Assembly: GCA_024998595.1 (NCBI GenBank)
Contig: JACOEK010000003.1
Location: 651,598-715,597 of the forward strand
From: Nitrospira sp.
GTDB lineage: Bacteria; Nitrospirota; Nitrospiria; Nitrospirales; Nitrospiraceae
Direction: 5' to 3'
DNA: 64,000 nucleotides
Below the pieces are notes generated by a model, which worked only from the letters and a program-made list of their open reading frames with translations, was not told the DNA's origin and did not search any database. Position numbers and translations under genes: made by a program. Positions 1-7,224 of the stretch are shown here, one piece after another. Every line of letters begins with the position of its first letter. Position 1 is the first letter of the stretch.

Positions 1-1274
1 CCTTTCTTGATCAACCAACGACGCAGGAGATCCAACGCAGCCTGCGAGGAGCGCTGCTTGATGACGCTGCGGTCTCCGCCGTGAAAACGGAATTCTTTTG
101 TCAGGGCTTCGTTCGGCCCGCCGTCGAGGCCCACGTAAACGAGTCCCACAGGCTTGGTTTTGGTACCTCCGCCAGGTCCGGCAATGCCGGTCACACTCAA
201 TCCGACAGATACGCCGCTGCGCTCACGGATACCTCGCGCCATGGCCGCCGCCACTTCAGCACTGACGGCGCCATGCCGATCCAGAAGATCCGGAGACACG
301 CCCAACAACTCCACTTTCGCGCGGTTGCTGTAACTGACGACGCCCCGATCTATGTAGGATGAGGATCCGGGTACCTGCGTGAGTCGATGGCCGATCAAAC
401 CTCCGGTGCAAGATTCAGCCAAGGCCAGGGTCATGTGCTGCTCGGTTAGTAGCCGGCCGACCACCGATTCCATCGTGTCGTCTGCTTCCCCATAAACGAT
501 CTCTCCGAGCCTGGTTCTCGCCTCGTCAAACAACCGGTCGATCGTGACAGGCCCCGACTCCTTGTCCGGCCCTGTCAGCGACACCATGACTTCCATCGGA
601 GAGGCATAAATACCGAGCTGGACCATCGTCCCTGCTGGAAGCAATCCCTCCAGTCTCTGATCCACAATCGACTCCGGCACGCCTGAGGTGTGGAGTACCC
701 GCCGAATCACAGGAATAGCCTGTATCTGCTTGTGCCTGCCCATCCAGGCCTGCAGGTGAGGCAGGACCCCGTCATGGAGCATCGGCTCCATCTCACGCGG
801 CACTCCCGGCAAGGCAGCAATGAAGGTTTCTTTCCAGATCAGCACAAACCCCGGCGCCGTTCCGACCGGATTCGACACAATATCCGCGCCCGTGGGAATC
901 ATCGCCTGTCGGAATTGGGCCTTCGTGGGAGTCCTGCCCCACTCAGCCAAGCGGGCAATCATGCCATCCAGTGCCGTCTTTCGCCGGCTCAGCCGCTGTC
1001 CGGTCGCCTGCGCGACCGCCTCACGCGTGAGGTCGTCGATGGTCGGCCCCAACCCGCCCGTGATGATCACCACGCGGACGCGCCTGGCCGCCGTCTTGAG
1101 CACCGCCACCATATCGGACAACTCATCGCCGACGATCGTCTTGTATCGAAGCTCCACCCCGCATGTCGCCAGACGATCAGCGACGAACAGGGAATTAGTG
1201 TCCATCCTGCCACCGAGCAACAGCTCGGACCCGATGGCGATGGTTTCAGCCGTCCAGGCTTTCGACTTGTTCAT
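1..1274 (-). CDS. cinA: CinA-family protein (competence/damage-inducible; NMN deamidase type), C-terminus cut by window edge
   Basis: Translating the minus strand from the ATG at 1274 gives an N-terminal MoCF-biosynthesis-type domain with GSELLLG near the start and the GGLGPTIDDLT signature. The frame stays open to the left edge and ends in a CinA C-terminal motif (GDRSVIKQRSSQAALDLLRR). CinA C-domains deamidate nicotinamide mononucleotide in pyridine-nucleotide recycling, and the N-domain is an ADP-ribose pyrophosphatase/COG1058 type. About 424 codons are visible, close to the usual 410-430, so only a few residues are missing. An AGAGG ribosome site precedes the ATG. It may share a transcript with the secreted unknown gene just upstream. 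Confidence 0.93.
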   Translation of the reverse strand, partial: MNKSKAWTAETIAIGSELLLGGRMDTNSLFVADRLATCGVELRYKTIVGDELSDMVAVLKTAARRVRVVIITGGLGPTIDDLTREAVAQATGQRLSRRKTALDGMIARLAEWGRTPTKAQFRQAMIPTGADIVSNPVGTAPGFVLIWKETFIAALPGVPREMEPMLHDGVLPHLQAWMGRHKQIQAIPVIRRVLHTSGVPESIVDQRLEGLLPAGTMVQLGIYASPMEVMVSLTGPDKESGPVTIDRLFDEARTRLGEIVYGEADDTMESVVGRLLTEQHMTLALAESCTGGLIGHRLTQVPGSSSYIDRGVVSYSNRAKVELLGVSPDLLDRHGAVSAEVAAAMARGIRERSGVSVGLSVTGIAGPGGGTKTKPVGLVYVGLDGGPNEALTKEFRFHGGDRSVIKQRSSQAALDLLRRWLIKK

Positions 1275-1322
1275 GCAGAATCAACCTCTGTGCTCGGAAA
1301 AGGCGTTGAGGGGATGTTCACA

Positions 1323-1937
1323 TTATTCGATATGGGCGAAATCAAGTTCGAAGCTGACTTTCCCGCCGCTGGAGGGAAAGACCGTGAGGGTCGTCTTCGC
1401 GCGCGGATCCAGATCTGCGTAGGGGAATTGGGCAATGACCTTCGAGCGATAGGCTGGCTGTTGAGGCCAGACGTTCGTGCGATCGCCCCGCGCATCGAAC
1501 CGAACCGAGGATGGTTTGACCGTCCGCCCGGCCTGCTCCAAGACCACATAACTATCGGCGGCAAAGTTCACACGCTCGCCGAACAGCACGACGTTCACCA
1601 GGAGGTTGTCGTTGGCCATGACCTGGGCGATGTCCTGATCGGTAGGAGCCAGGGCCCGCAACGACAAGTGATTCGCCATCACGAGCAAACTCCCCAACTT
1701 GGTCATGATGAACCCGCGCGGAGCCAGGTCTTCCTTGGCGCCGAACCAGGTATGAAGTTGATCCGGGGACACACCCTGGGCGGCGGCAGTCTTTCCCCGT
1801 TCCAGCGTGGCCTGAATATGTTCGAGAGTCGGCTGCACTTCGATGGCGAGCGACACCACCGGGACGCTCATCGCTGCGACGACGAACAGGGAGTGCAGAA
1901 GTCCGAAGCCGACACACCATCGTCGAATGCTACGCAT
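1323..1937 (-). CDS. secreted protein of unknown function
   Basis: This is a 204-residue protein with an N-terminal hydrophobic signal-type segment (about residues 8-31, ending SVPVVSLA) and no motif I recognise. The mature part is soluble-looking, with a beta-rich C-terminal half. It is transcribed left, 48 bp upstream of cinA, and diverges from the Cld/HemQ-like gene. A TTGACA box lies on the minus strand at 1970-1975. A weak -10 (TACTGG) at the right spacing would place transcription only a few bases before the ATG. No clear Shine-Dalgarno sequence is present, so a leaderless or near-leaderless mRNA is possible. Confidence 0.7.
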   Translation of the reverse strand: MRSIRRWCVGFGLLHSLFVVAAMSVPVVSLAIEVQPTLEHIQATLERGKTAAAQGVSPDQLHTWFGAKEDLAPRGFIMTKLGSLLVMANHLSLRALAPTDQDIAQVMANDNLLVNVVLFGERVNFAADSYVVLEQAGRTVKPSSVRFDARGDRTNVWPQQPAYRSKVIAQFPYADLDPRAKTTLTVFPSSGGKVSFELDFAHIE

Positions 1938-2002
1938 TATACGGAGCCAGTACCAGATCGATATGGACGTGTCAATTCACGGCCCGCGCGCCTCGCACTT
2001 GG

Positions 2003-2032
2003 TTGACAGCTTAGGAGCTGAAATGCTAAAGA
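2003..2032 (+). promoter_or_regulatory. candidate sigma-70 promoter of the Cld/HemQ-like gene
   Basis: TTGACA at 2003-2008 is followed after 18 bases by TAAAGA at 2027-2032. This would give a leader of about 43 nt before the ATG at 2083. The assignment rests on consensus match only. Confidence 0.45.
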
Positions 2033-2082
2033 GCTACCTCTTATTCTTTTACATTATCAAGAAGTTGCCTGGAGGGTTCCTC

Positions 2083-2790
2083 ATGTCCAGCCCCGAACAA
2101 GCGCCCCGCCGTCAATACGTGAATTTCACCTTCTATAAATTCGATCCGGCCTGGCGTCGGCTGCCTGAAGATGAGCGCACGCGCGGCAAGCAGGAGTTTC
2201 TCCGTGCCGTCGAGGAATACCAGGGCAAAGTGCTCGTCATCGCGTACACGACCGTCGGTATTCGCGGCGACTGCGACCTGATGCTCTGGCGCATCAGCTA
2301 CGAACTCGAATTGTTCCAGGAAATGAGCACGAAGATCCTGTCGTCCGGATTGGGCAAGTATCTGCTCAACCCCTATTCGTACCTCGCGATCACCAAACGC
2401 TCCATTTACGTCGACAATCATACCCACGAGAACCAGGAAAGCAAACGCCTGACCGTGGTTCCCGGCAAGGCGAAGTACATTTTCGTGTATCCGTTTGTGA
2501 AGACACGCGAATGGTTCTTGCTCACCAAGGCCGCTCGTCAGGGAATGATGGACGAGCACATTGAAGTCGGCCATCGCTTCCCCTCGGTCAAACTCAATAC
2601 CACCTACTCGTTCGGTCTCGACGACCAAGAATGGGTCGTGGCATTTGAGAGCGACAAGCCGGAAGACTTCCTGGATCTCGTCATGGCGCTTCGGGAAACC
2701 GAGGGCAGCCGGTACACGTTACGAGATACCCCGATCTTTACCTGTATCCGCAAGAGTCTGAAAGAAGCCTTGGATACGCTGGGTGGCTAA
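2083..2790 (+). CDS. chlorite dismutase / HemQ family heme protein (coproheme decarboxylase-like)
   Basis: This 235-residue protein aligns along its length with the Cld/HemQ (ChdC) family. His159 in the DEH motif fits the proximal heme ligand, followed by the SFGLDDQEWVVAFE strand typical of the family. The distal Arg of true chlorite dismutases is absent: Leu171/Asn172 occupy that region, with an NTTYSF stretch that looks like actinobacterial coproheme decarboxylases (NTV.SF). It is therefore more likely a ChdC/HemQ-type or peroxidase-like enzyme than a chlorite-detoxifying Cld. The start at 2083 is chosen for the GGAGGG site 7 bases upstream. Further upstream in-frame starts lie inside the promoter region. 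It has no signal peptide, so it should be cytoplasmic. Confidence 0.85.
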   Translation: MSSPEQAPRRQYVNFTFYKFDPAWRRLPEDERTRGKQEFLRAVEEYQGKVLVIAYTTVGIRGDCDLMLWRISYELELFQEMSTKILSSGLGKYLLNPYSYLAITKRSIYVDNHTHENQESKRLTVVPGKAKYIFVYPFVKTREWFLLTKAARQGMMDEHIEVGHRFPSVKLNTTYSFGLDDQEWVVAFESDKPEDFLDLVMALRETEGSRYTLRDTPIFTCIRKSLKEALDTLGG

Positions 2791-2816
2791 GATCGACGAA
2801 CAGCCTGGACAGTTTG

Positions 2817-2848
2817 CACGGCCTTCGATCCGGTGATCGAGGGCCGTG
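2817..2848 (+). terminator. strong hairpin after the Cld/HemQ-like gene
   Basis: The 14-bp arms CACGGCCTTCGATC and GATCGAGGGCCGTG pair with one G-U wobble around a CGGT loop. The hairpin begins 26 bases after the stop codon. There is no clear U-tract, so it may act as a Rho-assisted terminator or an mRNA-stabilising stem. Confidence 0.5.
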
Positions 2849-2893
2849 TGCATTCTGCCCCAGACGGGCCCCCGCCACGCAGCACTCACATCC

Positions 2894-3556
2894 ATGTCAG
2901 CTGACACTCCGACCCATTCGACCTCCGATTACGCCGCGTCCTTCTACTCAGCGATTCTCCCGGGACTCGGCCACCTGCTTCGCGGGCGGATGAAAGCCGC
3001 CTTTTTCTATGGCCTCATCACGATTCTGCTCATCATCCTGAGTGGGGCCCTGGGCCGTATCTCCGGCCGAGCCGCGGAAGTCTTCTTCTTCATGCTGCTG
3101 GCACTTCCATGGTGGGCGCTTCAGAGTTACGACGCCGCACTCGGACCGGCAGCTTCGGGCTCCGATCTCGTGAGAACCGGACGCCGGGCCTGGGCGGAAG
3201 GGCATGATATCCGGTTCCTTGGCCTGCTCTTTCTCATCAGCGCCGCAAACGATGCCATCATCATCGCCAGGAACCCCGAATACCTGTTGCCATTTTTCTG
3301 CACGAAATTGGACGGGGTCGCCGGCTTCGTCACCAAAGCCCTTTCACCGCTTCTTCACACCTGGGTCGGATACGGCTTCTTGCGCCTCAAGAAATGGTCA
3401 CTCCTGGTGTATTTGGTGTATGCGGCATATGGCACCACCAATGCACTCGTTAACTTGACCTGTTTCGGACCAGGTCGCATTCGGAACACCCTGCTGATCG
3501 CCCTCATGGCCTTCACCAGCTACATCCTCTGGCGGCGACGGATGTTTCAGCGCTGA
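2894..3556 (+). CDS. integral membrane protein of unknown function
   Basis: This 220-residue protein has about five or six hydrophobic segments, including FFYGLITILLIILSGAL and VFFFMLLALPWWAL, and a basic C-terminus (WRRRMFQR). The start SAILPGLGHLLRGRMKAAFFYG resembles small membrane proteins of the DUF5683/TM2-like kind, which begin with a PG.GQ/H-type motif. That resemblance is loose. The start at 2894 is preferred over an in-frame ATG at 2846, because the latter lies in the hairpin following the previous gene. The function is unknown. Confidence 0.75.
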   Translation: MSADTPTHSTSDYAASFYSAILPGLGHLLRGRMKAAFFYGLITILLIILSGALGRISGRAAEVFFFMLLALPWWALQSYDAALGPAASGSDLVRTGRRAWAEGHDIRFLGLLFLISAANDAIIIARNPEYLLPFFCTKLDGVAGFVTKALSPLLHTWVGYGFLRLKKWSLLVYLVYAAYGTTNALVNLTCFGPGRIRNTLLIALMAFTSYILWRRRMFQR

Positions 3557-3588
3557 CAAGAGCCCCGTGGAAGCCGGAAGGTCGCATT

Positions 3589-3617
3589 TTGACACTCGAC
3601 TCGAGCCTGTGTTACCT
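3589..3617 (+). promoter_or_regulatory. candidate promoter of the 3661/3907 gene pair
   Basis: TTGACA at 3589-3594 is followed after 17 bases by TTACCT (3612-3617), upstream of the ATG at 3661. The -10 is weak. Confidence 0.35.
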
Positions 3618-3660
3618 GTAATAGCGATATCGTTCCACATCTTCAGACGGAGCAGCTCCT

Positions 3661-3873
3661 ATGGCTGAAAACAACGCGGTCTATGCGATTCGCCATCCTG
3701 ACGGTTCTGTGACCCTGTATATCGACGAAGATTATGCCATCGATCGTGGCGTCGACCCGGCCAAGCTGGTGCGGGTGGAAATTCCGCGCGAATTGTTCGT
3801 CAGCGGTAGCATCCAACACATTCGAGAATACGTCGCGGTCTACCTTGAGAACAGCCATCAGGGCACGGCCTGA
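3661..3873 (+). CDS. small conserved-looking protein of unknown function
   Basis: This is a 70-residue acidic cytoplasmic protein with a regular amphipathic pattern (YAIRHPDGSVTLYIDEDYAI) and no recognised motif. A GGAGC site lies upstream of the ATG, and the gene sits 33 bp before a long coiled-coil gene on the same strand, so the two are probably co-transcribed. The coding potential is supported by good third-position GC bias and by the ribosome site. Confidence 0.65.
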   Translation: MAENNAVYAIRHPDGSVTLYIDEDYAIDRGVDPAKLVRVEIPRELFVSGSIQHIREYVAVYLENSHQGTA

Positions 3874-3906
3874 GCGAACCTTTTACCTCGCACGAGAGGC
3901 CACACC

Positions 3907-5076
3907 ATGTCCGCGTTACTCACCCCGGAACTCATCGCCTCCACCATCGAACAAGCACCGATCCAGGGCAGAATCATGCTCAAGCTGCTGCTCTTGCAGC
4001 ATTTTGACATCACCGCCGAGGAGATCAGCCATATCGCGGCCGATCGGCCGGACCCCCGCTGCGTGGCCGGCTCCAAACCGATCCACCAGATGGTCAAACA
4101 GGACGCGTTGCGGGATGTGACCAATCGGAGAGATGAGTATCGCCGCCGAGTCCGCCTGCGGCGCGAGCGTCTGTGGCTGCAAATGGAAGCCATGAAGGGA
4201 ATGATTTCCCTGGCTGAAGGCATGGTGCGGGCAGCAACGGATCTCCTCAGGACTCGCTACAAGGTCGAGCCTGAAGCGGTGAATGCGATCAAGCAAGGCG
4301 CACGCGCGGCCGTTCCCAAGCCGGCGATCCGATCGCTGAACCGCAGGTGGGACGAGGACGATATTTCCGCTGAGGCCTATCAGGAAGCCAGGCTCGGTCT
4401 GGAAATCCAGGCACAGCTACGCTTGATCGATAAGTACAAGAAGCGCCTCGAACTCTCGGAGCGGGAATGGAAATCGATCAATGCCGCTCCTATGCAGGAT
4501 CACGAGATCGGCCATATCTGGGGTATCCCGGCCGGGAGTCTGGCCGGCCGAAAGGTCAAACACCTCCATCAGTACCTTCATGCCATTCAAACGAACCTCC
4601 AAAAGGTCTCAGCCCAGGCGGTCCCGACAACGGTAGCCCTCGATCTCTGGAAAGAGACACTTGCGGTGTTGAGCGAACGACCGGTGGAGCGATCCATCGC
4701 GCATTACGACGGGCTGGAACGCACGGAAGAAGCGTTGGTGGAAAAACTCAGGACCTTCGTGTGGGGCACTCTCGGGGAAGACATTGAAGCGAAGTTCTGG
4801 CTGTCACTTGTTCACGGCGCCAGTTCCAATGCCGTTCACTCTGAAAACACCCGCACCGTCTTCGGCTTGCAGCGGCTCCTGGCAGTCCTCTCAGAGATTG
4901 ATTCCAGCCCTGATGCACTCGAAGAAGAACTCCTGGCCCGAACTGCGCCAACCCCCAAGGATGTTCCGGCGCTGACCGACGAGGCAGCTCAACCGAGGGC
5001 AGAAGAAATGGGGCAGATGCAACAGCATGTCCTGACCAGTTTCATCGGGGAGTTACACAACGATCTTCAGCGGTGA
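3907..5076 (+). CDS. alpha-helical/coiled-coil protein of unknown function
   Basis: This 389-residue soluble protein is rich in charged heptad-like helices, for example RRDEYRRRVRLRRERLWLQM and the LIDKYKKRLELSEREW region. It shows no signal peptide or enzymatic motif. The N-terminal 70 residues (LKLLLLQHFDITAEEISHIAADRPDPRC) could be a small winged-helix-like fold, which is a guess. A GAGAGG site precedes the ATG, and the gene follows the 70-residue unknown at 3661. Confidence 0.7.
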   Translation: MSALLTPELIASTIEQAPIQGRIMLKLLLLQHFDITAEEISHIAADRPDPRCVAGSKPIHQMVKQDALRDVTNRRDEYRRRVRLRRERLWLQMEAMKGMISLAEGMVRAATDLLRTRYKVEPEAVNAIKQGARAAVPKPAIRSLNRRWDEDDISAEAYQEARLGLEIQAQLRLIDKYKKRLELSEREWKSINAAPMQDHEIGHIWGIPAGSLAGRKVKHLHQYLHAIQTNLQKVSAQAVPTTVALDLWKETLAVLSERPVERSIAHYDGLERTEEALVEKLRTFVWGTLGEDIEAKFWLSLVHGASSNAVHSENTRTVFGLQRLLAVLSEIDSSPDALEEELLARTAPTPKDVPALTDEAAQPRAEEMGQMQQHVLTSFIGELHNDLQR

Positions 5077-5104
5077 CGCGCTTCCAGAAGTGGTGTGATC
5101 GATT

Positions 5105-5145
5105 CTGGAGCACCGACCGGCTCCAGACTTTGCGAAGTTTTCTTT
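5105..5145 (+). terminator. rho-independent terminator-like hairpin
   Basis: CTGGAGC (5105-5111) pairs with GCTCCAG (5120-5126). The hairpin is followed by a second short stem and the T-rich run GTTTTCTTTTG. It lies 28 bases after the stop of the coiled-coil gene. Confidence 0.6.
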
Positions 5146-5178
5146 TGTAACCGGCTTCTCAGCGCGGAGTGAATTTTG

Positions 5179-5184
5179 TATAAT
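5179..5184 (+). promoter_or_regulatory. -10 box of a probable leaderless promoter
   Basis: A perfect TATAAT ends 9 bases before the ATG at 5194, and only a weak -35 (TTCTCA) lies 17 bases upstream. Transcription would start about 3 nt before the ATG, and no Shine-Dalgarno sequence is present. Confidence 0.5.
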
Positions 5185-5193
5185 CCAACTATC

Positions 5194-5631
5194 ATGCGGC
5201 ACGATCATGACAGGATCCGTCCCCGATCGATGGCGAGAGGCCCGGTAGTGATGTTGTGCATGTTGGTCTTGCTCCTGTCAACCATGCCGGTCGCTTCGCT
5301 CTCCGCTGCGGCGCTCGTGGAAGTCACAGAGCTCCTGGCTCATCCCGATCACTATAACCATCAGGTCGTCACCGTCAGCGGACGGGTGAGCAGTTTTCAA
5401 CTCGCCACCAATCGCGACGGGCAACCGGCGTTCGGCTTCCTTCTGCAAGACACCGCGGGAACGGTAAAAGTGGTGGGTCTTGGGAAGGCGGATGTTCGAG
5501 AAGGTGACTACGTCGTGGTTGAAGGAATCTTCAGCCGGCTGCGCCAGGCCGGTCGCGCAATTGTCTACAACGAAATCAAGGCCACCTCGGTTCAATCCAT
5601 GGCCAAGATGAATCCAGACCTGGTCGGTTAA
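5194..5631 (+). CDS. secreted OB-fold protein
   Basis: This 145-residue protein has a signal peptide (core MLCMLVLLLSTMPVASLSAAA), so it is exported. The mature part (VTVSGRVSSFQ..., FLLQDTAGTVKVVG, DYVVVEGIFS) is an OB-fold of the kind found in periplasmic nucleic-acid-binding-like or YgiW/CcmE-like proteins. No ligand can be assigned. The start at 5194 fits the leaderless promoter just upstream, and the ATG at 5230 is an alternative. Its stop overlaps the stop of the convergent SlyD-like gene. Confidence 0.75.
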   Translation: MRHDHDRIRPRSMARGPVVMLCMLVLLLSTMPVASLSAAALVEVTELLAHPDHYNHQVVTVSGRVSSFQLATNRDGQPAFGFLLQDTAGTVKVVGLGKADVREGDYVVVEGIFSRLRQAGRAIVYNEIKATSVQSMAKMNPDLVG

Positions 5632-6104
5632 CCTTCCGCCCTTATTGCTGACGCGATCTCCTCTCCAAGCCGTTCTTCCCGTCTCTGGATGTCGACCACT
5701 CTGACATCGAACAGCAAAGTCTTACCGGCAAGCGGATGGTTTAAGTCCAACACAATAACCTCCGGCTTGATCTCGGCCACATAGGGAAACACCACACGCC
5801 CGTCCGGAGCCGTCGTCTCCAGTTTCGCCCCGACCCGTTGAGCTTCCGCCGGCACGCGATCCCTTCGGACTTCGAACAATCCTTCCGGATGTGTCTCGCC
5901 ATACCCATCAACCGGCGCCACCCTCACGCGTCTGGTAGCGCCAAGCGTCATGCCATCGAGTCCAGCCTCCAGTCCGCGCAAAATTTCGTTCTGCCCATGG
6001 GTATACACCAACGGAGCCTCACCAACGGTACTCTCGATGACCTGCTCATCGTCGAGACGTATGATGTATTCGACGGACACGACGTCTCCCTGGGATACCT
6101 GCAT
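5628..6104 (-). CDS. slyD: FKBP-type peptidyl-prolyl cis-trans isomerase, SlyD-like
   Basis: This 158-residue protein has the SlyD layout: an N-terminal half-FKBP domain (VEYIIRLDDEQVIEST, EILRGLEAGLDGMTLG), an inserted-flap chaperone segment, then LDLNHPLAGKTLLFDVRVVDI, the family's closing motif. It lacks the His-rich metal-binding tail of E. coli SlyD. SlyD proteins speed prolyl isomerisation and act as folding chaperones in the cytoplasm. A GGAG site precedes the ATG. Confidence 0.9.
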   Translation of the reverse strand: MQVSQGDVVSVEYIIRLDDEQVIESTVGEAPLVYTHGQNEILRGLEAGLDGMTLGATRRVRVAPVDGYGETHPEGLFEVRRDRVPAEAQRVGAKLETTAPDGRVVFPYVAEIKPEVIVLDLNHPLAGKTLLFDVRVVDIQRREERLGEEIASAIRAEG

Positions 6105-6261
6105 ACGCCAGACTCCTTTTTAGATGCGACGACTTCTACGAATCATCGGTAAACACCCCCTCGCCCACCAGCTTCTGGCCGTCGCTCCGGAGGTCCCCGT
6201 CCATTACCACCCTATCACGGCAATAAAACGTGGTCATGTGAATAGCAGGAAGATCCAACAG

Positions 6262-6285
6262 AGTAGCCGAAGGAGGGCTCGAACC
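6262..6285 (-). repeat. possible tRNA 3'-end fragment
   Basis: Read on the minus strand, this stretch contains GGTTCGAGCCCTCC followed by TTCGGCTACT. That resembles a T-loop, the 3' side of its stem and part of an acceptor arm, but there is no matching 5' half and no CCA. It may be a relic of a tRNA gene or chance. Confidence 0.25.
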
Positions 6286-6346
6286 GGATCAGCGGAAGGT
6301 ATTCAGTGAAGAAGGGAGGAATTGACCGAAGAAAAATGAACGCAGA

Positions 6347-6913
6347 CTACCAGTGTCGGAAAGGACCTGAATCAAGATGCACAAACTTTCCGCGGGGATA
6401 ATATCCGACGCCCCCACAGCCAAGTCGCAAGGCGACTTCCCGAATAGTCCGTAAGGACACCCCTGGAATCTGCACATCGACCGCCTGCCCCGAGACATGG
6501 TAACTATGGCGCGCTGCGCGAGTGCCCATTTTGATCAGCTGTTCGTTATATTCCTGAGAACGATATCCGGACACGATATGAATATCCCGGCGCCCGCCGA
6601 TCCGCTGCTGAACGAGATTCACGAACTCGATGAGCTGCACATCCATCGTCGTGGTTTCATTCGTATGGTGGCATCGAAGAAAGTAATTGAGCGCGTCAAG
6701 CGCCGCCTCATCGTATGTGCCGTTGTCAGTCCGGTACGTCACCGACAAGCGTTCATCGGTCTGCAAATTGTATAAACTGATACGTCCCGCTGGAAGCCGC
6801 GACGCGCGCGCCTCTGCGGGAAGAGCCAGCCGGGCGACCAACAGCGCCGTGCCCACTGTAACCGTACGCAAAAAATCCCGTCGATTTGATTGGGATAGGA
6901 CCTCGGAGGACAT
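6347..6913 (-). CDS. Tat-exported DUF882 / YcbK-like M15 peptidase-fold protein
   Basis: This 188-residue protein carries a twin-arginine signal (SNRRDFLRTVTVGTALLVARL). It then shows the peptidase M15 Zn-site pattern of the YcbK/DUF882 family: SGYRSQEYNEQL, HSYHVSGQAVDVQIPG and GGVGYYPRGKFVHLDSG. The His/Asp/His ligands appear intact. The family is thought to act on cell-wall peptides in the periplasm. The start at 6913 is preferred over an in-frame start 18 codons upstream, because an AGGAG site lies just ahead of it and the Tat motif is then correctly near the N-terminus. Confidence 0.88.
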   Translation of the reverse strand: MSSEVLSQSNRRDFLRTVTVGTALLVARLALPAEARASRLPAGRISLYNLQTDERLSVTYRTDNGTYDEAALDALNYFLRCHHTNETTTMDVQLIEFVNLVQQRIGGRRDIHIVSGYRSQEYNEQLIKMGTRAARHSYHVSGQAVDVQIPGVSLRTIREVALRLGCGGVGYYPRGKFVHLDSGPFRHW

Positions 6914-7224
6914 CAGTTCTACTCCTGGCGGAACATACGAATCATCTCTCGCGGCCGTCCCGGACAAGGCCTTCGTGCTTCACGACTGGGACAACGCGCG
7001 TCCCGGGTGACCCAGGCAGACTACCTGATGAAACAGACCCTGTGAAAATGGGCTGACGTTATCTCGGAAGGAACAGACCGGCAGATACCGGAAGACTCTT
7101 CTTTCTTAACAAATACCCGAGAAGCGGTCAACCAATTTACAGGCCTGAGCAATCTGCACCCACCGTGCGGTCGCTTCCATTGCTCTTCTCACGCGTGACT
7201 CGCAATATGATCCCCAAGGGAAGA
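6914..7224. other. intergenic region holding a candidate promoter
   Basis: No gene is seen here. On the minus strand TTGACC (7126-7131) and TTAAGA (7104-7109) are spaced by 16 bases. They could drive the DUF882 gene with a leader of about 185 nt. Confidence 0.4.

Noticed and set aside
690..2006. 438-codon plus-strand open frame
   Set aside because: Antisense shadow of cinA and the secreted gene; its product is His/Arg/Pro-rich with no domain.
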